In this document: positions 42,203-50,124 of the stretch, in pieces | Layout of the letters: each line of letters begins with the position of its first letter | How positions within the stretch are numbered: position 1 is the first letter of the stretch | DNA from: a virus | IMG/VR virus record: IMGVR_UViG_3300031463_000006 | Location: 1-64,000 of that record | DNA: 64,000 nt | Strand: one strand, 5' to 3' | The notes under the pieces: generated by a model | Told to the model about the DNA's origin: nothing | Database searches by the model: none | What the model saw: only the letters and a program-made list of their open reading frames with translations | Position numbers and translations under genes: made by a program

Positions 42203-42751
42203 TTAGCGGGGAGGGAGGTTACGGAGTGGGGCAGAGATATAGGAGCGAGGGAAGTTAGGAGGGAGCGGGGAGCCGAGGGAGGCGGCATTGAGGGCGTCAT
42301 GGATATCGGCGGAGATGAGGTCGAGGTGAAGTTTGAGGGCATGGTAGTCGGCGAGGAGTAGTTGATATGCGGAAAGGGCTTCTTGTAGCCGGGAGGGTAG
42401 TTGATTTGGGTGAGGTGGGATGGGGTTAGGTGATGGTGGGATAGTTTGTGTGTTAGGTTGGAGGTGGAAGCTATTGGCTGCGAGAAGGATGATAAGGTAG
42501 CCGGCGAGGTCGCGCAGGGAGTCTTCGTTGTCTTGTGTGGGGAGGGTATGTTTGATGCGGGCGAGTTTGTCGTCGATGCGGACGAGGATTTGTTCTAGCT
42601 GTGGGGCTTGCGAGAAGATTCGAATTGGCTCGAACACACTGTTACCATAGCGATTGTTCTTGTCGATGAGCATTTGCTTCAGGTTGTCGCAAACCGCGGC
42701 GATGGCTTGCTGCGCTTCGAGTTGATGGGACGGGCTTGTAGCGTCGCGCAT
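42203..42751 (-). CDS. Nmad1/DUF1599-like protein (nucleotide-modification associated)
   Basis: 182 residues from the ATG at 42751 with AAGGAG upstream. LIDKNNRYGNSVFEPIRIFS and QILVRIDDKLARIKH with SLRDLAGYLIILLAA match the 'KN..YG..vf.p...fs ... RiDDKl.Ri ... DL.GYl' pattern of this MazG-like family, which comparative genomics links to phage DNA modification and nucleotide metabolism. The C-terminal half is Pro-rich then helical and is extra. A 34-bp palindrome lies in its leader. Confidence 0.7.
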   Translation of the reverse strand: MRDATSPSHQLEAQQAIAAVCDNLKQMLIDKNNRYGNSVFEPIRIFSQAPQLEQILVRIDDKLARIKHTLPTQDNEDSLRDLAGYLIILLAANSFHLQPNTQTIPPSPNPIPPHPNQLPSRLQEALSAYQLLLADYHALKLHLDLISADIHDALNAASLGSPLPPNFPRSYISAPLRNLPPR

Positions 42752-42802
42752 AAGGTAACTCCTTGTCGTAACTCGTTGAACGGCAACTATCACAACACAT
42801 CG

Positions 42803-42836
42803 GTGCACAGTTGAAACTCGAGTTTCAACTGTGCAC
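42803..42836. promoter_or_regulatory. Perfect 34-bp palindrome in the leader of the Nmad1-like gene
   Basis: GTGCACAGTTGAAACTC followed directly by its reverse complement, with no loop. It lies 52 bases upstream of the ATG and downstream of the promoter at 42905-42932, so it could be a protein-binding dyad or an attenuating hairpin. Confidence 0.8.
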
Positions 42837-42904
42837 GAAAGTTCGGTGTTCCATAACGATTGCCAGGGGTTGCATGGTGTTCGTCGAGTACGGCACCCGC
42901 GTCG

Positions 42905-42932
42905 ATAATGGTACCATGCTTGGTATGCACAC
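42905..42932 (-). promoter_or_regulatory. Possible promoter with operator-like dyad for the Nmad1-like gene
   Basis: Minus strand GTGTGC, 16-base spacer, CATTAT. The spacer contains TACCA-TGCT-TGGTA (42912-42925), similar to the dyads at the other two promoters. Weaker boxes than at 40929-40957. Confidence 0.4.
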
Positions 42933-42943
42933 CGATCGAACAC

Positions 42944-43567
42944 CTATTCAGGGTTCGTCGACAACGCGGGTGCGGCATCGCCCGGGGGCGAGCTCGATGC
43001 TTGTGACGACGTCGAACCCGGTGCGCTCGCAGCCGAAACATTGACCGTCGCACCTTGCGCCAAAGCGCGCAACCGCCGTTGCTCCTCGATCAAGGCGCGC
43101 TTGCGCTCGGGGCTAAGGTTGGCAACCACGTGTAGCATGGCTTCGGTCACGGTAGCGTCGACGTTTACCTGCACTTCGATGGGTTCTTTCGTACCCTGAA
43201 TGTCGGAAAGCAACCGCTCGAGTTGTGCAACGGCGGCCCAATTGCTGGCTTTTCGGGCCTCGGCAATGTGGCCGTACAGCCGACGAATTGCTTGCGTCTT
43301 GTAGTGCGCACGATTGGTGCGCTCCTCCTCGGCCCATCGCGCGTGCACCCGGCTGATATAGTTGCGCACGGCAGTTTTCGACATCGGCGGGTTGAAGGCT
43401 TCGCGGCACGCACTTTCGATGCGCGATATGCTTACGCCCGCGATAAGCAACTTCTCGATGAAATCGAGCCGCTTACGGCGTTCGGCCGGAAGCACAACGT
43501 GCACGCGACGCTCGCTGTCGGTCGCGGGCTGATAGTCGGGCACGTTCGATAGGTACCTTCGAGGCAT
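42944..43567 (-). CDS. Probable terminase small subunit
   Basis: 207 residues. Residues ~25-75 contain a helix-turn-helix (LDFIEKLLIAGVSISRIESA, then FNPPMSKTAVRNYISRV). A central helical hairpin (AIRRLYGHIAEARKASNWAA, VAQLERLLSDIQGTKEP) matches the 'KsnW.av..L..ll..i.Gt..p' pattern of small terminases. A disordered C-terminal tail follows. It recognises packaging sites and feeds DNA to TerL; here it is 6 kb from TerL and on the far side of the repeat region. Confidence 0.65.
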   Translation of the reverse strand: MPRRYLSNVPDYQPATDSERRVHVVLPAERRKRLDFIEKLLIAGVSISRIESACREAFNPPMSKTAVRNYISRVHARWAEEERTNRAHYKTQAIRRLYGHIAEARKASNWAAVAQLERLLSDIQGTKEPIEVQVNVDATVTEAMLHVVANLSPERKRALIEEQRRLRALAQGATVNVSAASAPGSTSSQASSSPPGDAAPALSTNPE

Positions 43568-43573
43568 GACGAA

Positions 43574-43687
43574 TCAACGGCCTGCACGTGCAAGCACAGT
43601 CCAAGCCTGCCGAACAAGAACAATCGTTTCCTTTACGAATCCGGCTGCGATTTCAAGTGCCGCACAAGCTTCTCGTTCTAATGCTTC
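43574..43687 (-). other. Orphan coding-like segment without its own start
   Basis: Between TerS and the 68-residue gene, a frame reads LEALEREACAALEIAAGFVK and ends WTVLARAGR, then stops. It has protein-like composition but no ATG, GTG or TTG. It is in the -1 frame relative to the upstream small gene, whose stop it overlaps, so a frameshifted extension or a decayed gene is possible. Confidence 0.35.
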
Positions 43688-43884
43688 GAGTCTTCTTCGA
43701 CGTCTGCTAGTACGTCGAGCGCTTGGCCAAATCGTTGCTTTGCGCGTTCGACAATTGTGCGAATTGCCTTGTCCGCTCGATGTCCTCGCACTGCATCTTC
43801 GATGCTCTTCCATCGTTGCAATTGCTCCCATGCGGCAAGCACTTCGGCTTCGGCAAATATTCGTTGTTCTTCGCGCGCGCGCAT
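43678..43884 (-). CDS. Small helical protein
   Basis: 68 residues, fully helical and charged (MRAREEQRIFAEAEVLAAWE, RADKAIRTIVERAKQRFGQA). It starts 7 bases after the preceding gene. Position just upstream of TerS may suggest a packaging role; no family recognised. Confidence 0.55.
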   Translation of the reverse strand: MRAREEQRIFAEAEVLAAWEQLQRWKSIEDAVRGHRADKAIRTIVERAKQRFGQALDVLADVEEDSKH

Positions 43885-43890
43885 AATGCA

Positions 43891-44577
43891 TCAACCGATG
43901 ATTGGATTGCACTCGCAGTTTCCAACCGGCGGGAAATAACCATGCGGGCATTGCACGTTTTTTCGCCCGCACAATTCTTGTGCATAGCGAAGTCTTGCGG
44001 TCGTTGCATGTTGCTCGCACTCGTCCCACGACCATGCCCCCGTCAATCGCGCGAATTGCGCTTGCGCTGCGAATTGCTCGGCGGCCGTACCAATCCAAAG
44101 CGAACTTGTCGGCACAAACTCGCAACCCGCGGCAAACAAAGCTTCTCGATCGTCGGAATCGGTCATTACCGTTCCCGCCCAATATTGACGCGACCCAATA
44201 TATGCACCGCGCATTAACAACGCAGGTCCTGGCGGCAATGGCGTCGGAAAAACAACAATCGGCGGACACGGAACATTGATGTGAGAACCAAGCCGTTCGC
44301 ATTGAAACAGACCACTGCGTTCGGTTGCGCTACGCACCGTCTCGGCTGCCCATCCAACCAGATATTTTTCGATGGCGCCCCAATCCTCACCGCGCAACCG
44401 CATTCTTGTTGACGTATCGACAATCTCTCGCCATTGCCGTTCATCGATCGTATCTGGAACGAACATTGCGCCTGCATCAATGTACGGCGAAGTGTTCTCG
44501 AACACTTCGTCCACCAAATGCCCGGGGGCAACCATTCCACGATCGGCCAGCGTGATTCGATTGAGAAGTAGCAACAT
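43891..44577 (-). CDS. Unknown protein with Cys-rich C-terminus
   Basis: 228 residues, preceded by GGAGG. ERQWREIVDTSTRMRLRGED and GWAAETVRSATERSGLFQ are helical, the middle is Pro/Gly-rich (PCPPIVVFPTPLPPGPALLM), and the end (CGRKNVQCPHGYFPPVGNCE) could bind a metal. Downstream of the candidate endolysin gene. No family recognised. Confidence 0.45.
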   Translation of the reverse strand: MLLLLNRITLADRGMVAPGHLVDEVFENTSPYIDAGAMFVPDTIDERQWREIVDTSTRMRLRGEDWGAIEKYLVGWAAETVRSATERSGLFQCERLGSHINVPCPPIVVFPTPLPPGPALLMRGAYIGSRQYWAGTVMTDSDDREALFAAGCEFVPTSSLWIGTAAEQFAAQAQFARLTGAWSWDECEQHATTARLRYAQELCGRKNVQCPHGYFPPVGNCECNPIIG

Positions 44578-44599
44578 GATGACCTCCTACACGTGCAAG

Positions 44600-45388
44600 C
44601 TACCACGTTTCCGCATCGAGCGCAGCACGCAGCCGCCCCGTTCGATGCGCGAACGTCTCGGGCCAAGCACCCGCATGTTGCGCTAGCTCCATGAGGCGTT
44701 CGGCGTCGGGTCCGGCCGCCTTTAGCAGGCGCATCGCTCCGCGAGGATGGTTGATCGCATAGGCCAGATAACACGCGGCGGCACGTCGCAACCCGGTTTG
44801 TGACGGCGGACTATACGGGCTCGCAAAGCCAAGAAGTGTTGCCGCTTCTTGCGCGACGTAGCCGCTCAACAACTTTCCCGATGCTTGTGCCGTCGCACGC
44901 AATGTCGCAGGATCAGTTAGTAGTGCGTTGATTGCGACAACCCATTCAAATGCAATGCGTTGCTGCTCTTCTGTCCATTCGATGCCGTTACTACCACCGA
45001 GAAACACTTCTCGTTGCTCGATCAACGACAACGGCCGCAACCCGCGAACAAGCCGCGGCACCCCGTGCGCCGGGTTGCTTTGCAGCCCGATGCCATGCGC
45101 CGCGAATCGATCGCCAAGATGGTGCGCAAGCACGGATCGTGGCATTTCCGCAAACAACTTCGGCAACGTTTCGGTCGCAGCCGTAAACCCGAGCGGCCCG
45201 GCCGTCATGATGCCGGCATCGTAGCATTGCACCATGTCGACATGACCACCTTCGGCCGCGCATGCTACGCGCGACGCCTGTGACCAGAAATCACCGCCCG
45301 AAAGACGATTCGCAGGCAATGCTCCCGTTATAAGCCAACCGTGCCGTTCTCCGTACTTGACCCATTGCGGATTACAAGGATTACTCAT
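44600..45388 (-). CDS. Candidate lysozyme-superfamily endolysin
   Basis: 262 residues. WSQASRVACAAEGGHVDMVQ followed by CYDAGIMTAGPLGFTA resembles a group of phage muramidase-like proteins in which a Glu precedes a 'YD..i.T.G...f' block (E66 would be the catalytic candidate). The C-terminal half is helical with RRAAACYLAYAINHPRGAMR and may be a substrate-binding part. No signal peptide. If it is the endolysin, a holin must be elsewhere. Assignment is tentative. Confidence 0.45.
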   Translation of the reverse strand: MSNPCNPQWVKYGERHGWLITGALPANRLSGGDFWSQASRVACAAEGGHVDMVQCYDAGIMTAGPLGFTAATETLPKLFAEMPRSVLAHHLGDRFAAHGIGLQSNPAHGVPRLVRGLRPLSLIEQREVFLGGSNGIEWTEEQQRIAFEWVVAINALLTDPATLRATAQASGKLLSGYVAQEAATLLGFASPYSPPSQTGLRRAAACYLAYAINHPRGAMRLLKAAGPDAERLMELAQHAGAWPETFAHRTGRLRAALDAETW

Positions 45389-45801
45389 TCTTCATCCTCC
45401 GCAATCTTCTTCGGCACGTGATTCAACACATCGCGATGCAGATGTACAAGCGCAAATCGTTGTATATGATTGCGGACAAGTCCGCTTGTGCACTGTGTTT
45501 GCCACGTTTCGCCGCACTTTTCGCATCGCATCTTGATCAATTGTGGTTCGGGCATACCACGCTCATCAAACACGCGATCAGTCCATTCACCTTCGACGTG
45601 CGGCGCCGCTGGAGGTCGCCATCGCGTAACATGCTCCCGCGCTTGTTGCGCTCGTGCTTGCCATTCAGCTTCAACCACGGCATTCGCTAGTACTGCTAGC
45701 CGTTGCGTGTCGACACGCTCACCTCGCGCTGCACGTGTCGCAAGGCGCAGGTATTCGTCACGCGCTTTCGCCGCCTCGGCCCAAAGCTCAACCGCCTTCA
45801 T
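45385..45801 (-). CDS. Small protein with zinc-ribbon-like motif
   Basis: 138 residues from MKAVELWAEAAKARDEYLRL at 45801, which overlaps the upstream gene by 14 bases. The helical first half (AVLANAVVEAEWQARAQQAR) leads to MRCEKCGETWQTQC and then HIQRFALVHLH, a likely Zn site (CxxC ... C, H, H). The longer frame to 46014 is basic and overlaps another gene, so it is not used. It may bind nucleic acid. Confidence 0.55.
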   Translation of the reverse strand: MKAVELWAEAAKARDEYLRLATRAARGERVDTQRLAVLANAVVEAEWQARAQQAREHVTRWRPPAAPHVEGEWTDRVFDERGMPEPQLIKMRCEKCGETWQTQCTSGLVRNHIQRFALVHLHRDVLNHVPKKIAEDEE

Positions 45802-46093
45802 TCGGGCCTCCGTCGAAAGCTCGCAGCACAACACCAAGCGCATGCAAAGCTTCGAGTAGCAGATGCGACGGCGGTTGTTCCGGATTTTGTCTTGCCGCGG
45901 CGCGAACAACGGCACGTGCCGCCGCCACAATCGAAGACGAATCTTTGCTCGAATGCGCTGGCTCTTGTTTGGGTTGTGCGGCTTGCTTAAGCGCAGCTTG
46001 CATCTGTTCGACAAGCTGCGCTTGTTCGCTTAGTGCCTCGGCGTAGGCACTCACCGTGGCCACAATCGCGTTGCTAAATGTAGTGGGTCGCAT
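45788..46093 (-). CDS. Small helical protein
   Basis: 101 residues, Ala/Gln-rich helices (AEALSEQAQLVEQMQAALKQ, SSIVAAARAVVRAAARQNPE). Upstream on the minus strand are TTGACG and a TATA-like sequence (CATAGTATAGG) close to the ATG, so it may head a transcript. No family recognised. Confidence 0.45.
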   Translation of the reverse strand: MRPTTFSNAIVATVSAYAEALSEQAQLVEQMQAALKQAAQPKQEPAHSSKDSSSIVAAARAVVRAAARQNPEQPPSHLLLEALHALGVVLRAFDGGPNEGG

Positions 46094-46130
46094 GCCTATA
46101 CTATGGCGCGGACCCGTGAGGACACGTCAA

Positions 46131-46547
46131 CTAGGCAGCCGATTCGACTTGCATAGGGAAGGCATTGCGCAAAGCGGCGAGAAGGGGAGCGTGCGTCGGT
46201 GCGTGCCACCATGGCTCACGCGCCGGATCGACAACAGATAGGCTGCGAGGCACCTGAGCAAGAAGATGCCACCATTCGATATCGGAGCCAACAATACGCG
46301 CAGAAAATCCACCGTGTGTTAGCGGATCGCTACGCATTGTTGCGCTCGAGGTTCCCCAAACTTTCGCCCATTCACCAGGGGGAACCTCGAACACGGCAAC
46401 GTCTTCGCCTTCGATACGAAACGTCAAGCGCAACACGCCATCGTACTCCGTATCGGTGGCAACGATACTAGTATCACCATAACGCTGCAGAAAGCGCAAA
46501 TACTGCGCAATCTGCGAGCGCACGTGCGGCAAGAAAATGAGGCGCAT
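46131..46547 (-). CDS. Protein of unknown function
   Basis: 138 residues, alpha/beta. SQIAQYLRFLQRYGDTSIVA and EVPPGEWAKVWGTSSATMRS stand out, with WWHLLAQVP and EPWWHAPTHAPL near the end. It is encoded directly downstream of the DUF1874 protein with a 2-base gap, so the two may act together. No family recognised. Confidence 0.45.
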   Translation of the reverse strand: MRLIFLPHVRSQIAQYLRFLQRYGDTSIVATDTEYDGVLRLTFRIEGEDVAVFEVPPGEWAKVWGTSSATMRSDPLTHGGFSARIVGSDIEWWHLLAQVPRSLSVVDPAREPWWHAPTHAPLLAALRNAFPMQVESAA

Positions 46548-46549
46548 GG

Positions 46550-46885
46550 TTACGCCTCACGCTTCAGCATGCCGATCTCGGCATGCTGAAGGATGAATTC
46601 TCGCCCGAGCCCACCTTTGGTAGACGGGTCGATGCGGCGCGACCCTGGCGGGACAATCAGGCGAAACACAAGCGCCTCGTCGCCTGGTTCCATGCGGATC
46701 GTTGCACGATTGACCGGAATCTCAATTCCGGTCAGCTCGGACAACGCCTCCGCCGTTTCGGCATACCCAATGGTGGATTGCCACCCACCAGAAGCCAGCC
46801 ACGCCGTCGCGGCCGCGACATCGATCAGTTGATACTCGTATCTTCCTGGAGAAGTAATGACTGCGCTGTTGAGGATATACTTCAT
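46550..46885 (-). CDS. DUF1874 family protein (AcrIII-1/Crn2-like) with Tyr in place of the key His
   Basis: 111 residues. MKYILNSAVITSPGRYEYQL, then STIGYAETAEALSEL, PVNRATIRMEPGDEALVFRL and VPPGSRRI match the DUF1874 pattern ('lN... s.iGh..Ta..l..l.g..ip.NR..i....gD..lv..l..R'). Viral members such as SIRV1 gp29 (AcrIII-1) degrade cyclic tetra-adenylate and block type III CRISPR signalling. The residue equivalent to the catalytic His (His47 there) is Tyr here (TAT instead of CAT), as far as alignment by eye allows. Activity may be lost or changed to ligand binding. Confidence 0.7.
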   Translation of the reverse strand: MKYILNSAVITSPGRYEYQLIDVAAATAWLASGGWQSTIGYAETAEALSELTGIEIPVNRATIRMEPGDEALVFRLIVPPGSRRIDPSTKGGLGREFILQHAEIGMLKREA

Positions 46886-47109
46886 CGCGACCTCCTTTTC
46901 ACCGCACTATTCTTCGCCGCACGTGCACAGATCCATGCGGCACGTGCAGCCGCGACGACGAGCCGCAACGTGCTCCACAGCCCATGCGGCATCGTGTGCG
47001 GCTCCACGAATGCCACCGCACGACGGAGGACCGTTGGCGGCACGCTAAATCCCATCCATGCCGTGCGCCGCGTGAGCAACGCACGGACACTTCCTTGCTT
47101 CACTCTCAT
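46882..47109 (-). CDS. Small basic protein, possible membrane segment
   Basis: 75 residues from the ATG at 47109, behind the conserved hairpin leader and AAGGAG. Basic N-terminus, a moderately hydrophobic stretch (LRLVVAAARAAWICARAA) and a basic end (KRRSR). Could be a small membrane or nucleic-acid-binding protein. No family recognised. Confidence 0.4.
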   Translation of the reverse strand: MRVKQGSVRALLTRRTAWMGFSVPPTVLRRAVAFVEPHTMPHGLWSTLRLVVAAARAAWICARAAKNSAVKRRSR

Positions 47110-47121
47110 CGTTGTCTCCTT

Positions 47122-47141
47122 GCCGCGCATCAGCCCGCGGC
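47122..47141 (-). promoter_or_regulatory. Conserved leader hairpin, copy 1
   Basis: GCCGCG-8-CGCGGC immediately upstream of AAGGAG for the gene at 47109. The same hairpin with a nearly identical loop precedes the genes at 50393 and 50709. Confidence 0.6.
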
Positions 47142-47788
47142 TAAGCCCACCCGTTCCACATCGGGCCTTTAGGATTCAGTGGGAGCGGCTTGCCGCATCG
47201 ACAGCAAGTCGCCTCTCCCCGCCATCCTTGACCGCGATAGACGACGGGATATCGCCAGTCATCCCTATCGTCGTAGCACCCTTTACATACGACTCGGGGC
47301 CTGTCCAAATCTTTGGTCACGTTGCGCCCAATTACAGATTTGGACACGACCTTCCATCCACTTCTGCTCATTTTCACGAGCGGCCGAAGCCACTCGTAAC
47401 CATCTACCGGACCATTTGACCCGCGACGAATTGGCGGGATCATCCGGAGACATCCCTCGAGGGAGTCCCCGGCAATAATCCACTGTCCTTCTTCGTATCG
47501 ACGAACAAAGGCCACAAACGGCCTTCGCAACTCGTCGATGACATTTCCCCATATCGGCACTGCAACCTTTACGGGGAAATACGGCCGAAACTTACAGATC
47601 TCATCGACCTCCGGGGTCCGCTGCCCCCGGTACTCGATTTTGCGGACCTCCCACACCGGATATCGGGTCGGGTCGGCCCACGGACCGCCCAACGATTTTA
47701 TTTCCTCGAACGCGGCTGCGCGCGCAACCGCGTCGTCCTCTTGTAGCGCATGGATGTATCTCACCCATGCGCCAACATTCCCGTTCAT
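47141..47788 (-). CDS. Unknown protein with C-terminal zinc ribbon
   Basis: 215 residues; GGAGG lies 5 bases before the ATG. The C-terminus has VVCKGCYDDRDDWRYPVVYR and GEATCCRCGKPLPLNP, i.e. two CxxC pairs. The middle is alpha/beta (FVAFVRRYEEGQWIIAGDSL). Possible nucleic-acid-binding role; no family recognised. Confidence 0.5.
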   Translation of the reverse strand: MNGNVGAWVRYIHALQEDDAVARAAAFEEIKSLGGPWADPTRYPVWEVRKIEYRGQRTPEVDEICKFRPYFPVKVAVPIWGNVIDELRRPFVAFVRRYEEGQWIIAGDSLEGCLRMIPPIRRGSNGPVDGYEWLRPLVKMSRSGWKVVSKSVIGRNVTKDLDRPRVVCKGCYDDRDDWRYPVVYRGQGWRGEATCCRCGKPLPLNPKGPMWNGWA

Positions 47789-47809
47789 GACGCCTCCATG
47801 TGCGAGCCA

Positions 47810-47914
47810 TCAGTGCAGCCCGGCCACCAAGCGCCAGACTCGGCGGCCAAAGCGCAAAGCAGATGGTCCTCGCGAATGCACGCCTATAATCGTGCGGAAT
47901 ACGCTATTATTCAT
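47810..47914 (-). CDS. Very small protein, 34 residues
   Basis: ATG at 47914 overlaps the stop of the PcfJ-like gene as ATGA, and an AAGGAGACGCC lies upstream, so it is likely translated. Basic (MNNSVFRTIIGVHSRGPSAL, then RFGRRVWRLVAGLH). Its function may be only to relay ribosomes to the next gene. Confidence 0.45.
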   Translation of the reverse strand: MNNSVFRTIIGVHSRGPSALRFGRRVWRLVAGLH

Positions 47915-49491
47915 GGCGTCTCCTTGTACTGCGCCAGTTTGTTCCGGCGCAGGAATTTATCGAGCACCCGCGCGCAAAGCGGGTGCGGTTCTTGGTTCCA
48001 CTCGGCGAAGTGCTGACGCACTTCGCGGCCATCGGGCGAGATCTCTACTGTCGATCGATGCCCGCACACTTCTAGCGAAATGATCACCGACCGTCCCGCG
48101 CGGACAGCCGGGATCATGGCCGACACGCAGTGATTCATGTCTCGTTTCTCCTGCACAAGTTGTGCAGGAGTATTGAGAATTCGCATACACGGGTACAGCC
48201 GCCATTTCGGCGGCTCGTGAAGGATCGTATGGTCATCCACAAAGATCTCCTCGTACTTCGTCGCGTACCGCTCGGCGGCACGCCGGAATACGGCGTCGAC
48301 GCCGGTGCCGCCCGCGCCGACGAGGTCCTCGTCACGGACCTCGTCGAGGCGGTCAACATAGCGAAACCGCACGATGCGCCCGCCCGGGGCGCGCATCGTG
48401 CGCTCCCGGACGATGCCGCCCCACCCCCCGCGACGATACACGTCGAGGAGCCAGCGCGCCACAGCTACGCTGTTGACGCGCAGGTGGCGCGCATCGGGAA
48501 GCTCGCGGGCGAGCCAATACGATGGCTCCATCGTGGCTCCCGACAAGAGCCACTCGTGCGCCTCGCGGCGCGTTAGGCCGCCGCTGATCTGCACCGGGGT
48601 CTCGCCCCGGCACAGGCGTACCGCGATGGCCAGCGACACCAGCGGATATGCCGGGGCGAGCCACGGCACCAAGCCGTCGTAGCACAACACGCCGGCAGCC
48701 TCGGCCAGGCGGCGAAAGCGCTCGCCCGGGCCGCGCCCGACGGCGACTAACTCTGGATCCACCGCCCAGGCCGCGCGCACGCGGCCAGACGTGTCCCGCG
48801 CCATTTCGTCGCGCACACGCGCGACGAACTCCCAATCGATGTCGTGCATCCGCACGACAGTGCGGCCCTCCTCGAGGCGCACGGTCGACAGTGCGGCGCG
48901 CTGAAGCTCGGCATCCAGCGCCCCGAGCGCACGCGCAGTGCGCGCGTCGGTCCACCATCGGTAAGCCGACGCCCGGCGCGCGAACCGCGCAATCTCCGGG
49001 AGCCAGCGCATCGCGCGCCGAGAGACGCGAAGCGCGCCCGTCTCGCGATCGCGCGAGACAAGCAGAGCCCACCTGTCCGGCGGCAGCCTGCGCGCCGCGC
49101 GCTGGACCGCCGGTCCGGCGAGCCACAGCGTTCCGGCAACGTCGGGGTCGGCGTTGTAGAATGACCCGACGGCGCCGGGACGCGGCTGCGTCCCGTCCCA
49201 CCACGCTAGGAAATCCCCCAGGAACCGAGGGGGGCGCCCGTCGTCGCGCTCGCCAAGCACCCATTCCCGGGGGGGAACGCGCCTGAAGCCGACGGCGATT
49301 AGCCGACCATCGACTGGGCGCTCCCCGTCGAGCCGCAGCCCCGGGTCGAGACGACGGCAGGCGGCGACATACTCGCCTGCCGTCCGAATATGGTGGGGTC
49401 GGGCCGTCCTCGACAGGACGGCCCACTCGCGCGCCCCGGCACACGTCGCCGGGACGCCATATTCATGCTCGATGAAAGTGATTGGTTGCAC
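47911..49491 (-). CDS. PcfJ-like protein
   Basis: 526 residues. The C-terminal third has the PcfJ signature: EKRDMNHCVSAMIPAVRAGR, then VIISLEVCGHRSTVEI and EVRQHFAEWNQEP. N-terminal ~350 residues are Arg-rich and have no motif I recognise. PcfJ-like proteins occur on conjugative plasmids and phages; their biochemical role is not established. The composition (very high GC and Arg) differs from the tail and capsid genes, which may point to a recent acquisition. Confidence 0.7.
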   Translation of the reverse strand: MQPITFIEHEYGVPATCAGAREWAVLSRTARPHHIRTAGEYVAACRRLDPGLRLDGERPVDGRLIAVGFRRVPPREWVLGERDDGRPPRFLGDFLAWWDGTQPRPGAVGSFYNADPDVAGTLWLAGPAVQRAARRLPPDRWALLVSRDRETGALRVSRRAMRWLPEIARFARRASAYRWWTDARTARALGALDAELQRAALSTVRLEEGRTVVRMHDIDWEFVARVRDEMARDTSGRVRAAWAVDPELVAVGRGPGERFRRLAEAAGVLCYDGLVPWLAPAYPLVSLAIAVRLCRGETPVQISGGLTRREAHEWLLSGATMEPSYWLARELPDARHLRVNSVAVARWLLDVYRRGGWGGIVRERTMRAPGGRIVRFRYVDRLDEVRDEDLVGAGGTGVDAVFRRAAERYATKYEEIFVDDHTILHEPPKWRLYPCMRILNTPAQLVQEKRDMNHCVSAMIPAVRAGRSVIISLEVCGHRSTVEISPDGREVRQHFAEWNQEPHPLCARVLDKFLRRNKLAQYKETP

Positions 49492-49494
49492 GGC

Positions 49495-50124
49495 CTAACC
49501 TCGTTGTGACGAAAGGTCGCCCCACCATGCGTCGGGCTCCGCGGACGCCACTGCGCGCAGCCGCTCGTCATCGAAGGGGGGGAGAAAGAACCATATTGAA
49601 TGCTCGGCAGCGGCGCGTTCATCCAGGGTCTGCAAGGCGCCTTCGAGCACGAGGGCATCGCCCGTGCCGCGAGCCAGAAACAGAATTGCTTCCAGATCGT
49701 CTCGACGTCGTAGCCAGTCCAGCGCCAGCGGCGCCGCCGTCACCGGATCCGCGGCAACCCTGCTCCGCAGCTCCGGCAAGTCGTCCATCAGGCTGTCGAT
49801 TCTCAACAGCGCATCTCGGACCACGGTACGTCGGTCTTCGGGCGGCAGCGCCGCCCACCATGTGCGCCCCGTCTGGCCTGGCCCGGCGCCTCTCAACGAT
49901 ATTTGCAGTGCCGCCTGGACATCGTTTTTGCGCAGCGGCAGCCATAGTCGCCCAAGCAACCCGACTGCCGCACACCTATCTATCGCGGCAGAACTCTCCA
50001 TCAAGGATTCCGCGGCAGCCTGAAGCCACGGCTGTGAGCCGAGGTCGTGCGTCAGGCTCGCGACCGAGGGTGCGGCCAGCTCGTGCCGCGCGTCAGGCTG
50101 CCAGGCGGCAATGGTGCGAATCAT
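49495..50124 (-). CDS. Protein of unknown function
   Basis: 209 residues, helical and Ala/Leu-rich (SQPWLQAAAESLMESSAAID, LALDWLRRRDDLEAILFLAR), like HEAT-type repeats. It ends 3 bases from the PcfJ-like gene and may be its partner. No family recognised. Confidence 0.45.
   Translation of the reverse strand: MIRTIAAWQPDARHELAAPSVASLTHDLGSQPWLQAAAESLMESSAAIDRCAAVGLLGRLWLPLRKNDVQAALQISLRGAGPGQTGRTWWAALPPEDRRTVVRDALLRIDSLMDDLPELRSRVAADPVTAAPLALDWLRRRDDLEAILFLARGTGDALVLEGALQTLDERAAAEHSIWFFLPPFDDERLRAVASAEPDAWWGDLSSQRG

Noticed and set aside
41398-42342. 314-residue Pro/Ser/His-rich minus-strand frame across the repeat region
   Set aside because: It simply translates the tandem and spaced repeats; repeated peptides follow the DNA repeats, there is no good ribosome-binding site and it overlaps the Nmad1-like gene end.
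43574-44302. 242-residue minus-strand frame overlapping two small genes
   Set aside because: Most of it is out of frame with better genes (43678-43884, 43891-44577); only the last part looks coding and is listed separately.
48648-49286. Long plus-strand Arg-rich frame opposite the PcfJ-like gene
   Set aside because: A shadow caused by very high GC; no motif or ribosome-binding site, whereas the minus strand has the PcfJ signature.
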